DNA of 7,583 nucleotides. Source: an uncultured Lysobacter sp. GTDB taxonomy: Bacteria > Pseudomonadota > Gammaproteobacteria > Xanthomonadales > Xanthomonadaceae. The notes beneath the pieces were generated by a model. That model made no database searches. It saw nothing but the letters and a program-made list of their open reading frames with translations, and was not told the DNA's origin. The stretch is from the NCBI GenBank assembly GCA_946479915.1, contig CAMLHR010000052.1, positions 1-7,583 on the forward strand. Reading direction: 5' to 3'. Of the stretch, positions 1-6,075 are shown piece after piece; position 1 is the stretch's first letter; each line of letters begins with the position of its first letter. Position numbers and translations under genes: made by a program.

Positions 1-324
1 GAGACCAACATCGTGCTGGGCACCGCCTACCTGGACCGCATGCTCGAGGAGCACGGGACGCCGTTCCGCGCGATCGCCGCGTACAACGCGGGCCCCACGC
101 CGGTCGCGCGCTGGCAGGCCGAACGCGGCGGCCTGCCGCCGGACTTCTGGATCGAGACGATCAGCTACCACGAGACCCGCGAGTACGTGCCGCGCGTGCT
201 CGCCTTCAGCGTGCTCTACGACTGGCAGCTCGACGGCACCGCGCGGCGCCTGTCCGACCGCCTGCGCGGCGTGTTCGACGGGCCGCGCAAGCCGTTCCGG
301 TGCCCGGCGCCCGAAGTGCCGTAA
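1..324 (+). CDS. slt: Soluble lytic murein transglycosylase, C-terminal fragment (5' end outside window)
   Basis: Only the last 107 residues are present; the frame is open from base 1 to the TAA at 322-324. The fragment carries the end of the SLT (lysozyme-like) catalytic domain: NIVLGTAYL at residues 3-11, the family hallmark AYNAG at 27-31 followed by a Val-Ala-Arg-Trp segment, and a [14 protein letters not shown] block at 50-63, the usual late motif of Slt70-type enzymes. The catalytic glutamate lies upstream and cannot be checked. Known members act in the periplasm and cleave the glycosidic bond between MurNAc and GlcNAc, leaving 1,6-anhydroMurNAc ends. The tail after the domain is short. 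cca follows after ten bases in the same direction, so co-transcription is plausible. The family is clear, but which Slt paralogue this is cannot be told without the N-terminus. Confidence 0.9.
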   Translation, partial: ETNIVLGTAYLDRMLEEHGTPFRAIAAYNAGPTPVARWQAERGGLPPDFWIETISYHETREYVPRVLAFSVLYDWQLDGTARRLSDRLRGVFDGPRKPFRCPAPEVP

Positions 325-334
325 CGTAGGGCGC

Positions 335-1609
335 ATGGAGACCAGCGGGGCACGCACCTACCTCGTCGGCGGCGCGGTCCGCGACCGGCTTCTCGGCCTG
401 GCGCCGGGCGACCGCGACTTCGTCGTCGTGGGCAGCACGCAGGACGCGATGGTCGCGGCCGGCTTCAAGCCGGTGGGCCGCGACTTCCCCGTGTTCCTGC
501 ATCCGGACACCGGCGAGGAGCACGCGCTCGCGCGCACCGAACGCAAGTCCGCCCGCGGGCATCGCGGCTTCGTGGTGGACGCCGACCCGTCGGTGACGCT
601 CGAGCAGGACCTCGCGCGACGCGACTTCACCATCAACGCGATCGCCCAGGCCGACGACGGCACGCTCGTGGATCCGTTCGGCGGCGCGCGCGACCTCCAG
701 GCGCGCGTGCTGCGCCACGTCGGGCCCGCCTTCAGCGAGGATCCCCTGCGCGTGCTGCGGGCGGCGCGGTTCATGGCGCGCTTCGCCGGGCTGGGCTTCA
801 CGGTCGCGCCGGAAACGATGGCGCTGATGCGCACGATGTCGGAGGCCGGCGAACTGGCCGACCTCGCGCCCGAGCGCGTGTGGCAGGAACTCGTGCGCGC
901 GCTGGCCAGCGAGAAGCCGTCCGCGTTCCTGCGCACGCTCCACGACTGCGGCGCGCTCGCCGCGCTGCTGCCCGAAGCCGATGCGCTGTACGGCGTGCCG
1001 CAACGCGCCGAATACCATCCGGAGGTCGACACCGGCGTGCACGTCGAGCTGGTCTGCGACATGGCCGCCACGCTCGCGCCCGGCGATGGCCTGGTCGGCT
1101 TCGCGGCGCTGGTCCACGACCTGGGCAAGGCGCTGACGCCCGGGGACGTGCTGCCGAAGCACCTGGGCCACGAACAGGCCGGGGTCGCGCCGCTCCGCGA
1201 ACTGTGCACGCGGCTGCGCGTGCCGGCGGCGCATCGCAAGCTGGCGGAGCTTGCCTGCCGCGAGCATCTCAACGTGCACCGCCTGTTCGAGCTGCGCGAC
1301 CGCACCGTGCACAAGCTGCTCGCGCGCAGCGACGGCTACCGCAACCGCGAGCGGATCGCGCAACTGGCCGTGGTCTGCGAGGCCGACAAGCGCGGCCGCG
1401 CCGGGCTGCAGGACGTGCCCTACCCGCAGGGACCGGAACTGGTGCGGCTGCGCGATGCCGCCGCGCGGGTGCGGGCGGCCGACGTCGCGCGCGAGGGCCT
1501 GGAAGGCGAGGCGCTCGGCCGCGCCATCGACCGCGCGCGCATCGCCGCGATCACGGCGGCGCGCGCCGCCCACCCTCCAGCCGAAGCAGCAGGTCCCGCA
1601 ACGGCGTGA
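335..1609 (+). CDS. cca: Multifunctional CCA protein (tRNA CCA-adding nucleotidyltransferase with HD phosphohydrolase domain)
   Basis: A 424-residue protein closely resembling E. coli Cca, which adds or repairs the 3'-CCA end of tRNA using CTP and ATP. The class II nucleotidyltransferase head is complete: YLVGGAVRD at 9-17, the metal-binding DRD at 26-28, a FPVFLHP block at 51-57, ARTERKS at 66-72, RRDFTINA at 95-102, and the nucleotide-selecting [12 protein letters not shown] at 135-146. A C-terminal HD domain follows, with HPEVDTGVH at 228-236, the HD pair at 261-262, and further histidines at 276, 279 and 311. In E. coli this domain has 2',3'-cyclic phosphodiesterase, 2'-nucleotidase and phosphatase activities. 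The ATG at 335 fits the family N-terminus; a weak AGGG lies only three bases upstream. The last ~20 residues are an Ala/Pro-rich tail beyond the conserved part, and the final 59 bases overlap the convergent vanZ-like gene. Confidence 0.97.
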   Translation: METSGARTYLVGGAVRDRLLGLAPGDRDFVVVGSTQDAMVAAGFKPVGRDFPVFLHPDTGEEHALARTERKSARGHRGFVVDADPSVTLEQDLARRDFTINAIAQADDGTLVDPFGGARDLQARVLRHVGPAFSEDPLRVLRAARFMARFAGLGFTVAPETMALMRTMSEAGELADLAPERVWQELVRALASEKPSAFLRTLHDCGALAALLPEADALYGVPQRAEYHPEVDTGVHVELVCDMAATLAPGDGLVGFAALVHDLGKALTPGDVLPKHLGHEQAGVAPLRELCTRLRVPAAHRKLAELACREHLNVHRLFELRDRTVHKLLARSDGYRNRERIAQLAVVCEADKRGRAGLQDVPYPQGPELVRLRDAAARVRAADVAREGLEGEALGRAIDRARIAAITAARAAHPPAEAAGPATA

Positions 1610-1958
1610 GGGCCGTCGCCAGTCCGGCGACCACGCCGAACAGGTCCGCCCACGCATCGCCCTGGTCCATGGTCCGCGACGTCGTGGCGAGGTCCTGCGC
1701 GAATTCCAGCCCGACGCCCAGCGCCACCATCGCCACGCCGATCCACACCAGCAGCCGCCGGCTCGCGAACAGCTGCACGGCGGATCCCGCGATCGCCGCG
1801 TAGGCGATGAAGTGCTCGACCTTGTCGGCCCCCTCCGGCAGGTCCATGTCCGGCGGCGGCACCAGCGACAGCACGATGACGGCCACGATCGCGCCGATCC
1901 ACAAGCCGAGCCACAGCCACGGCCAGCGCAGTGGCTTCAGGACGGCGCGGCCGCTCAC
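1551..1958 (-). CDS. VanZ-like family small membrane protein
   Basis: A 135-residue membrane protein. A first hydrophobic helix spans about 13-33, a second about 49-64, a third about 68-86 and a fourth about 103-119. The VanZ-like signature is visible: [10 protein letters not shown] at 45-54, LEFAQ at 84-88, and an Arg-containing stretch leading to [13 protein letters not shown] at 100-112. The GTG start at 1958 is chosen because it overlaps the upstream methyltransferase stop as GTGA, a typical translational-coupling arrangement; no ATG is available and no good Shine-Dalgarno is seen. The longer open frame upstream is only a shadow of the methyltransferase gene. VanZ in enterococci gives low-level teicoplanin resistance, but chromosomal VanZ-like proteins in Gram-negatives have no settled function, so resistance should not be inferred. 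The 3' end overlaps cca by 59 bases. Confidence 0.85.
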   Translation of the reverse strand: MSGRAVLKPLRWPWLWLGLWIGAIVAVIVLSLVPPPDMDLPEGADKVEHFIAYAAIAGSAVQLFASRRLLVWIGVAMVALGVGLEFAQDLATTSRTMDQGDAWADLFGVVAGLATALTPLRDLLLRLEGGRRAPP

Positions 1959-3139
1959 AGGCGCCAGGCCAGGTCGCCCGCCAGGAACGCCGCCTCGAAC
2001 GACACGTCGCGCTCGAAGCCCATCGCCTGGAAACGTTCGCCCATGTCGCCCGGCAACGTCAGCCGCTTCGCCTCCTGGCGCAACGTGAAGCGCCCGGCCT
2101 CGTCGCGTGCGCGGGATTCGGCCTCGGCCAGGTTCGCCTCCAGCCCGTTGCCCACCAGGAAGCTCGCCTGCGTGCTGTAGCCGGCCATGTCGAAGCCGGC
2201 GCCCGTGCCGGCTTCCGCCAGCGCGGTGAAGTCCACGGAAGCGGTGAGGTCCTGCAGGCCCGGCCACGCGAACACGTCGTCGACCAGGTGGTGCTGACGG
2301 AACGCGCGCAGCGTGCCGTCGGTGCGCGCCGGGTGGTAGTACTCCCGCCGCGGGTGCCCGTAGTCCACGAACAGCATGGCGCCGCGCCGCAACGGCCCGA
2401 CCACCGCCTGCACCCAGTACGGCAGCTGCGGCAGCAGCTCCGACCGGTAGCCCTCGGCGAACGGCGCCTCGCACTGCCGTTCGACATGCCGCACCGCCGC
2501 GGTGAGCAACGCGTCGGCGGGACGGTCCATGCGCACGAAACCGCCGGTGGCGTCCAGCGCCACGTGTTCCTCGTATACCTCGCCGTCGCGCACGACGAAG
2601 CGGGGCGTCGGCAACGCATCCACGACCTCGTTGGCGAACACCACGCCCTCCCAGGCGTCGTCGAACGGCCCGTCGAGCCATTCGACGAGGGCGAACAGCG
2701 GCGGCACCAGCCGCTCGCGCAGGCGTTCGCGCTGGCGCTGCCGCAGGTCGGCGCTCGGCTCGAGGATCGCGTAGCGCGCCGGCAGCGCGTCCGCCGCCAT
2801 CAGCTTCTTGAGCGCGACCTCGGCGAACGCGCCGCTGCCGCCACCGATCTCGAGCATGCGCGCGTCCGGCCCGACCTCGCGCAGCACCGGCGCCAGGGCG
2901 TCGGCGACGCAGGCCGCGAACAGCGGCCCCAGCTCCGGCGCGGTGACGAAGTCGCCCGCCGGGCCGAACTTGGCGGCGCCGGCGCTGTAGTAGCCCAGGC
3001 CGGGCGCGTACAGCGCCAGCTCCATGAAGCGCGAGAACGGGATGGCGCCGCCGTTGGCGCGGATCTCATCGGCGATGCGGGCCTGCAGGCGCCCGCTGTG
3101 GGCCCGCGCGTCGGCGTCGGGCGGCGTGGGAGTCGACAT
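1955..3139 (-). CDS. SAM-dependent methyltransferase, MidA/NDUFAF7 family (COG1565)
   Basis: A 394-residue class I methyltransferase. Family-defining blocks occur in order: IPFSRFMELALYAPGLGYYS at 33-52, GPAGDFVTAPELGPLFA at 59-75, the SAM-binding loop MLEIGGGSGAFA at 95-106, ILEPS at 125-129, FANEVVDALP at 168-177, and DYGHPRREYYHP at 259-270 followed by a conserved Arg/His stretch. The eukaryotic relative NDUFAF7/MidA symmetrically dimethylates an arginine of the complex I subunit NDUFS2; the bacterial substrate is not established, so the NADH dehydrogenase subunit NuoD is only a hypothesis. The start is uncertain. ATG at 3139 gives an MSTPTPP N-terminus; an in-frame ATG at 3151 (398 residues) has a GGGGGA stretch about eight bases upstream. 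Its stop overlaps the VanZ-like start by four bases (GTGA), making a two-gene unit. It diverges from the pteridine reductase gene. Confidence 0.93.
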   Translation of the reverse strand: MSTPTPPDADARAHSGRLQARIADEIRANGGAIPFSRFMELALYAPGLGYYSAGAAKFGPAGDFVTAPELGPLFAACVADALAPVLREVGPDARMLEIGGGSGAFAEVALKKLMAADALPARYAILEPSADLRQRQRERLRERLVPPLFALVEWLDGPFDDAWEGVVFANEVVDALPTPRFVVRDGEVYEEHVALDATGGFVRMDRPADALLTAAVRHVERQCEAPFAEGYRSELLPQLPYWVQAVVGPLRRGAMLFVDYGHPRREYYHPARTDGTLRAFRQHHLVDDVFAWPGLQDLTASVDFTALAEAGTGAGFDMAGYSTQASFLVGNGLEANLAEAESRARDEAGRFTLRQEAKRLTLPGDMGERFQAMGFERDVSFEAAFLAGDLAWRL

Positions 3140-3142
3140 AAT
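3137..3142 (+). promoter_or_regulatory. Possible -10 box (CATAAT) for the pteridine reductase gene
   Basis: CATAAT matches the sigma-70 consensus TATAAT at five of six bases and is conspicuously AT-rich in this GC-rich stretch. It lies about 30 bases before the reductase start at 3174 and overlaps the antisense ATG of the methyltransferase. No convincing -35 hexamer sits 16-18 bases upstream (that region is GC-rich), so this is weak evidence. No clear promoter is visible for the divergent methyltransferase; it would have to lie inside the reductase coding region. Confidence 0.25.
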
Positions 3143-3164
3143 GGCGAGCATAGCCGCATCCCCC

Positions 3165-3194
3165 GGAGCCTCGATGACTGGAGCCCCGATGACC
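3165..3194 (+). repeat. Imperfect 15-bp tandem duplication containing ribosome-binding site and start codon
   Basis: Two adjacent 15-base units, GGAGCCTCGATGACT (3165-3179) and GGAGCCCCGATGACC (3180-3194), agree at 13 of 15 positions. Each holds a GGAG Shine-Dalgarno five bases ahead of an ATG (3174 and 3189). The two ATGs are in the same frame, so either can start the pteridine reductase, giving N-termini five residues apart. Confidence 0.85.
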
Positions 3195-3929
3195 GGACCC
3201 ACACCCGCGAAACCGGTGGCGCTGGTGACCGGTGCCGCGCGCCGCATCGGCGCCGCGATTGCACGCCGCCTTCACGACGACTTCGACCTCGCGCTGCACT
3301 GCCACGGCTCGCGCGACGAGGCCGATGCACTGGCGGCGGCGCTCGACGCGATCCGCGCGGGCAGCGTGCTGGTCCTGCAGGCGGACCTGCGAGACGCCGA
3401 CGCGCTGCCCGGGCTCGTGGCCGACACCGTCGGGCGTTTCGGCCGGCTCGACGGCCTGGTCAACAACGCCTCCGCCTTCTTCCCGACGCCCGTCGGCGCG
3501 GCGACGGCGGCGCAGTGGGACGCGCTGTTCGACGTCAACGCGCGCGCGCCGTTCCTCCTGGCCCAGGCCGCGGCACCACACCTGGCCGCCACGCAGGGCG
3601 CTATCGTGAACATCGCGGACGTCTACGCGCTGCGGCCGCGCGGCGACCTGTCGGCCTACGCCGCATCGAAGGCCGCGCTGCTCGGCGCCACGCGCGCCCT
3701 GGCGGTGTCCCTCGGCCCGGACGTGCGCGTCAACGCAATCGCGCCCGGCGCGATCCTCTGGCCGGACGCGGGCATCGACGCCGCGGTGCGCGACGCGCTG
3801 CTCGCGGAGACGCCGCTGGGTCGCACGGGAACGCCGGAGGAAATCGCCGGCGTGGTCGCCTGGCTCCTGTCCGGTGCGCGCTACGTCACCGGACAGGTGC
3901 TCAAGGTGGACGGCGGCCGGACCGCCTGA
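3174..3929 (+). CDS. Pteridine reductase-type short-chain dehydrogenase/reductase (PTR1/FolM-like)
   Basis: A 251-residue Rossmann-fold SDR. The NADPH-binding motif TGAARRIG is at 19-26, followed by HCHGSRDEADAL at 42-53. NNASAFFPTPVG at 97-108 has the Ser after NNA and the FxPT stretch typical of pteridine reductases rather than FabG. Asp149 (in NIADVYALRP) occupies the place of the usual SDR catalytic Ser, as in Leishmania PTR1, and YAASK at 162-166 gives the catalytic Tyr162 and Lys166. The C-terminal VTGQVLKVDGG is standard. Family members use NADPH to reduce dihydrobiopterin, dihydromonapterin or dihydrofolate; the exact substrate here is inferred. It could therefore back up dihydrofolate reductase or make tetrahydromonapterin. 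The start is ATG 3174 or ATG 3189, both preceded by GGAG at five bases. It ends three bases from the convergent DUF6159 gene. Confidence 0.9.
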   Translation: MTGAPMTGPTPAKPVALVTGAARRIGAAIARRLHDDFDLALHCHGSRDEADALAAALDAIRAGSVLVLQADLRDADALPGLVADTVGRFGRLDGLVNNASAFFPTPVGAATAAQWDALFDVNARAPFLLAQAAAPHLAATQGAIVNIADVYALRPRGDLSAYAASKAALLGATRALAVSLGPDVRVNAIAPGAILWPDAGIDAAVRDALLAETPLGRTGTPEEIAGVVAWLLSGARYVTGQVLKVDGGRTA

Positions 3930-3938
3930 CGGTCAGGC
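3924..3938. repeat. Short palindrome spanning two convergent stop codons
   Basis: GCCTGAC (3924-3930) and GTCAGGC (3932-3938) are perfect 7-base inverted arms around a single G. One arm contains the TGA of the pteridine reductase (3927-3929) and the other the antisense TGA of the DUF6159 gene (3933-3935). As RNA it could form only a short hairpin once a loop opens, with no U tract on either side, so a role as bidirectional terminator is speculative. Confidence 0.5.
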
Positions 3939-4778
3939 CTTGCGCTGGAACGCGTCGCGCAGCAGCACGGCGTCGAACCCGGCCGGCGCATCGCCCTGCA
4001 CGGCGAAGCGGTACAGCGCCGCCGAGTAGATGCCCGACAGCGCCGCCTGCACCAGCGCCAGCAGCAGCACGGCGAGCACGCCGAGCGCCGCCACCACCAG
4101 CGCCAGCACCGGCAGCTGCTGCGTCGCCAGGAACGCGACCAGCGCGAGGCCGCCGAAGATCACGGCGAGGTTGAGCAGCACGAACGCGAGGCCGATGCCG
4201 CCGTTGCCGATCAGGTTCTCGCCCCAGGTGCGGCCGAGCAGGGCTGCGCTTTCCTTGACCGCTTCCACGGGGCCAACGTCGCGCGCCACCAGCACCGGCA
4301 CGGTCAGGAACGTCACCGCCGTCCAGGCCACGCCCAGCAGGCCGACCACGATCCGGCCGATGAACCCGGCGCGCTCCTCGATCGCCCGCAGCAGCAGGCC
4401 GACCGTCGCGGCGATCGCCGCGTAGCCCAGGATCGGCCACACCTTGCCCGCCGCGATGCGCAGGCCCGCGCCCACCGTGGGGTCGCCGCCGTCCAGCCGG
4501 ATCATCGCCGCGCCGACCAGCGCGGTGTTGAAGAAGAAGATGACGAAGTACTGCGCCAGGTAGAACGCGAACACCCACGCCAGGAACAGCGGCGAGGTGC
4601 CCTCGCCGGATTCGAGCTGCTCGAACAGGCCGAGCCCGAACATCGGCAGGATGAAGCTCGCCGCCACGACCAGCGCGGCGACACCCGACACCAGCGGGAA
4701 CACCACCAGTTCCTTGTCGGACTTCAGGACTTGCAGGCTGGCCTTGGCCAGCGCCCAGCTACGCGCGAACTTTCCCAT
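3933..4778 (-). CDS. DUF6159-type integral membrane protein of unknown function
   Basis: A 281-residue polytopic membrane protein. Six hydrophobic segments are visible at about 24-50, 62-92, 113-131, 141-165, 194-216 and 222-248. A conserved-looking cytosolic stretch sits between helices 4 and 5: PVLVARDVGPVEAVKESAAL at 161-180, then RTWGENLIGNGG at 183-194. This matches my memory of DUF6159-family proteins; no biochemical role is known to me. The ATG at 4778 is supported by a strong AGGGGAGG Shine-Dalgarno seven bases upstream, and there is no cleavable signal peptide. It follows the mechanosensitive channel gene by 45 bases in the same direction, so it may share the transcript and possibly a membrane-stress role, but that rests on position only. 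Confidence 0.85.
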   Translation of the reverse strand: MGKFARSWALAKASLQVLKSDKELVVFPLVSGVAALVVAASFILPMFGLGLFEQLESGEGTSPLFLAWVFAFYLAQYFVIFFFNTALVGAAMIRLDGGDPTVGAGLRIAAGKVWPILGYAAIAATVGLLLRAIEERAGFIGRIVVGLLGVAWTAVTFLTVPVLVARDVGPVEAVKESAALLGRTWGENLIGNGGIGLAFVLLNLAVIFGGLALVAFLATQQLPVLALVVAALGVLAVLLLALVQAALSGIYSAALYRFAVQGDAPAGFDAVLLRDAFQRKA

Positions 4779-4802
4779 TCCCGTGCCTCCCCTTCTGGTT
4801 TG

Positions 4803-4818
4803 CCGTCCCCCCGGACGG
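4803..4818 (-). repeat. Intergenic hairpin between channel gene and DUF6159 gene
   Basis: CCGTCC and GGACGG form a perfect 6-base stem around a 4-base loop (CCCC on the plus strand, GGGG in the minus-strand transcript). It lies in the 45-base gap just after the channel's stop codon and upstream of the strong Shine-Dalgarno of the DUF6159 gene. No T-run follows in the transcribed direction, so it is not a classical intrinsic terminator. It could stabilise or partly attenuate the downstream message. Confidence 0.45.
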
Positions 4819-4823
4819 GACGA

Positions 4824-6044
4824 TCATGCCACCGGTCGCGGCTCGTCGCTCGCGTACGGCGCGTTGGCGTACTGGAAGATCCGCAGCCCGAACTCCGGCA
4901 GGACCGCCAGCAGGTGGTCGAAGATGTCCCCGGCGAGGTTCTCGTAGGCCTCCCACGAGACGTCGCGGGAGAAGCAGTAGACCTCCAGCGGCAGCCCGTG
5001 CGGCGTGGGATCGAGCTGGCGCACCAGCAGCGTCATGTCCTGGTGCACCCCGGGATGGGCCCGCAGGTAGGCGATGACGTACGCGCGGAACGTGCCCAGG
5101 TTGGTCGCGCGGCGGTTGTTGACCGGGTCCTTGCCCGCGGCCTCGAGCTTCGCGTTGTAGGCCTGCAGCTCCTGGCGCTGGCGGTCCAGGTAGTCGTCGA
5201 TCAGGGCGATGCGGCGCAACCGGTCGCGGTCGGCCTGGTCGAGGAAGTACACGGACGCCTGGTCGAGCAGCAGCGCCCGCTTGATCCGGCGGCCGCCCGC
5301 GTCGGTCATGCCGCGCCAGTTGCGGAAGCTCTCGCCGATCAGCAGGTGCGTGGGGATCGTGCTGATCGTCTTGTCCCAGTTCTGCACCTTCACCGTGTGC
5401 AGGCTGATGTCGATCACGTCGCCGTCGGCGTTCTGGCTCGGCATCTCGATCCAGTCGCCCACGCGCAGCATGTCGTTGCTGGCCAGCTGCACGCTGGCCA
5501 CCAGCGACAGCAGCGTGTCCTTGAACACCAGCATCAGCACCGCGGTCATCGCGCCCAGGCCGGTCAGGAGCACGACCGGGTTGCGGTTGATGAGCGCGGC
5601 CACGACCAGGATCAGCGCGACCACCCACACCAGGATCTTGGCCAGCTGCAGGTAGCCCTTGATGGGCCGCTCGCGCGCATGCGGGCTGTGCGCGATGTAG
5701 ATGTCGTTCAGTGCGTCCAGCACCCGGCCGAAGGCCAGCGCCAGCGCGATCGCGATCCAGGCCATCGCGACGTTGCGCACCACCAGGTAGGCCCACACGG
5801 GCAGGCCCTCGACCAGGCCGATGCCGGCCAGCACCACCAGCGCCGGCACGACGTCAGCCAGCCGGGACAGCGTGCGGCTGCGGACGATCGCGTCGTCCCA
5901 GTGCAACGGCGAGGCCTCGGCCAGCCGCGCCACCACGCGCAGCAGCACCGAGCGCACGAGCACCCCCGCGAGCCAGGCGGCGAGCACGAGCAGGGCGAGC
6001 GAGGCGACGGGAGGCAGCTCCCGGAGGAAGGCGATATCAGGCAT
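4824..6044 (-). CDS. ybdG: MscS-family mechanosensitive channel, YbdG (miniconductance) type
   Basis: A 406-residue protein that aligns over its whole length with E. coli YbdG (about 415 residues), an inner-membrane miniconductance channel of the MscS superfamily that responds to osmotic downshock. Five hydrophobic segments are visible at about 13-39, 63-80, 86-108, 134-152 and 158-187. The last is the Gly/Ala-rich pore helix, containing GLGAMTAVLMLVFKD at 162-176. The MscS beta domain follows, with NDMLRVGDWIEMP at 190-202, VQNWDKTISTIPT at 220-232, and the YbdG-typical GGRRIKRAL at 250-258. The C-terminal domain contains TNLGTFRAY at 314-322, DMTLLVRQL at 336-344 and DIFDHLLAVLPEFGLR at 373-388. 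ATG at 6044 is preferred; an in-frame GTG at 6050 would add two residues. Neither has a clear Shine-Dalgarno. It lies 31 bases after the folB-folK gene and 45 bases before the DUF6159 gene. Confidence 0.93.
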   Translation of the reverse strand: MPDIAFLRELPPVASLALLVLAAWLAGVLVRSVLLRVVARLAEASPLHWDDAIVRSRTLSRLADVVPALVVLAGIGLVEGLPVWAYLVVRNVAMAWIAIALALAFGRVLDALNDIYIAHSPHARERPIKGYLQLAKILVWVVALILVVAALINRNPVVLLTGLGAMTAVLMLVFKDTLLSLVASVQLASNDMLRVGDWIEMPSQNADGDVIDISLHTVKVQNWDKTISTIPTHLLIGESFRNWRGMTDAGGRRIKRALLLDQASVYFLDQADRDRLRRIALIDDYLDRQRQELQAYNAKLEAAGKDPVNNRRATNLGTFRAYVIAYLRAHPGVHQDMTLLVRQLDPTPHGLPLEVYCFSRDVSWEAYENLAGDIFDHLLAVLPEFGLRIFQYANAPYASDEPRPVA

Positions 6045-6075
6045 CCGCACAGGGTAACGCGCGACCGGGCACGCC

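Noticed and set aside
206..1657. Long minus-strand open frame opposite cca
   Set aside because: The cca protein is unmistakable on the plus strand. The antisense product has no recognisable motif and is an artefact of high GC content.
1551..1958. VanZ-like gene as a glycopeptide-resistance determinant
   Set aside because: There is no vanA-type cluster and the setting is a housekeeping region. VanZ-like proteins are widespread without any demonstrated resistance role in Gram-negatives.
1959..2681. Long N-terminal extension of the VanZ-like frame
   Set aside because: The extension is an Arg/Gly-rich shadow of the methyltransferase. The GTG at 1958 overlapping its stop is the sensible start.
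3024..3173. Earlier starts (3024, 3141) for the pteridine reductase
   Set aside because: They would lie inside or at the divergent methyltransferase start. They add residues not expected before the Rossmann motif and lack the good GGAG spacing seen at 3174 and 3189.
1931..4174. A 747-residue plus-strand open frame crossing the methyltransferase, reductase and DUF6159 genes
   Set aside because: It runs antisense to two genes with clear family motifs and out of frame with a third. The translation is low-complexity Arg/Ala/Gly sequence, as expected for a shadow frame in GC-rich DNA.
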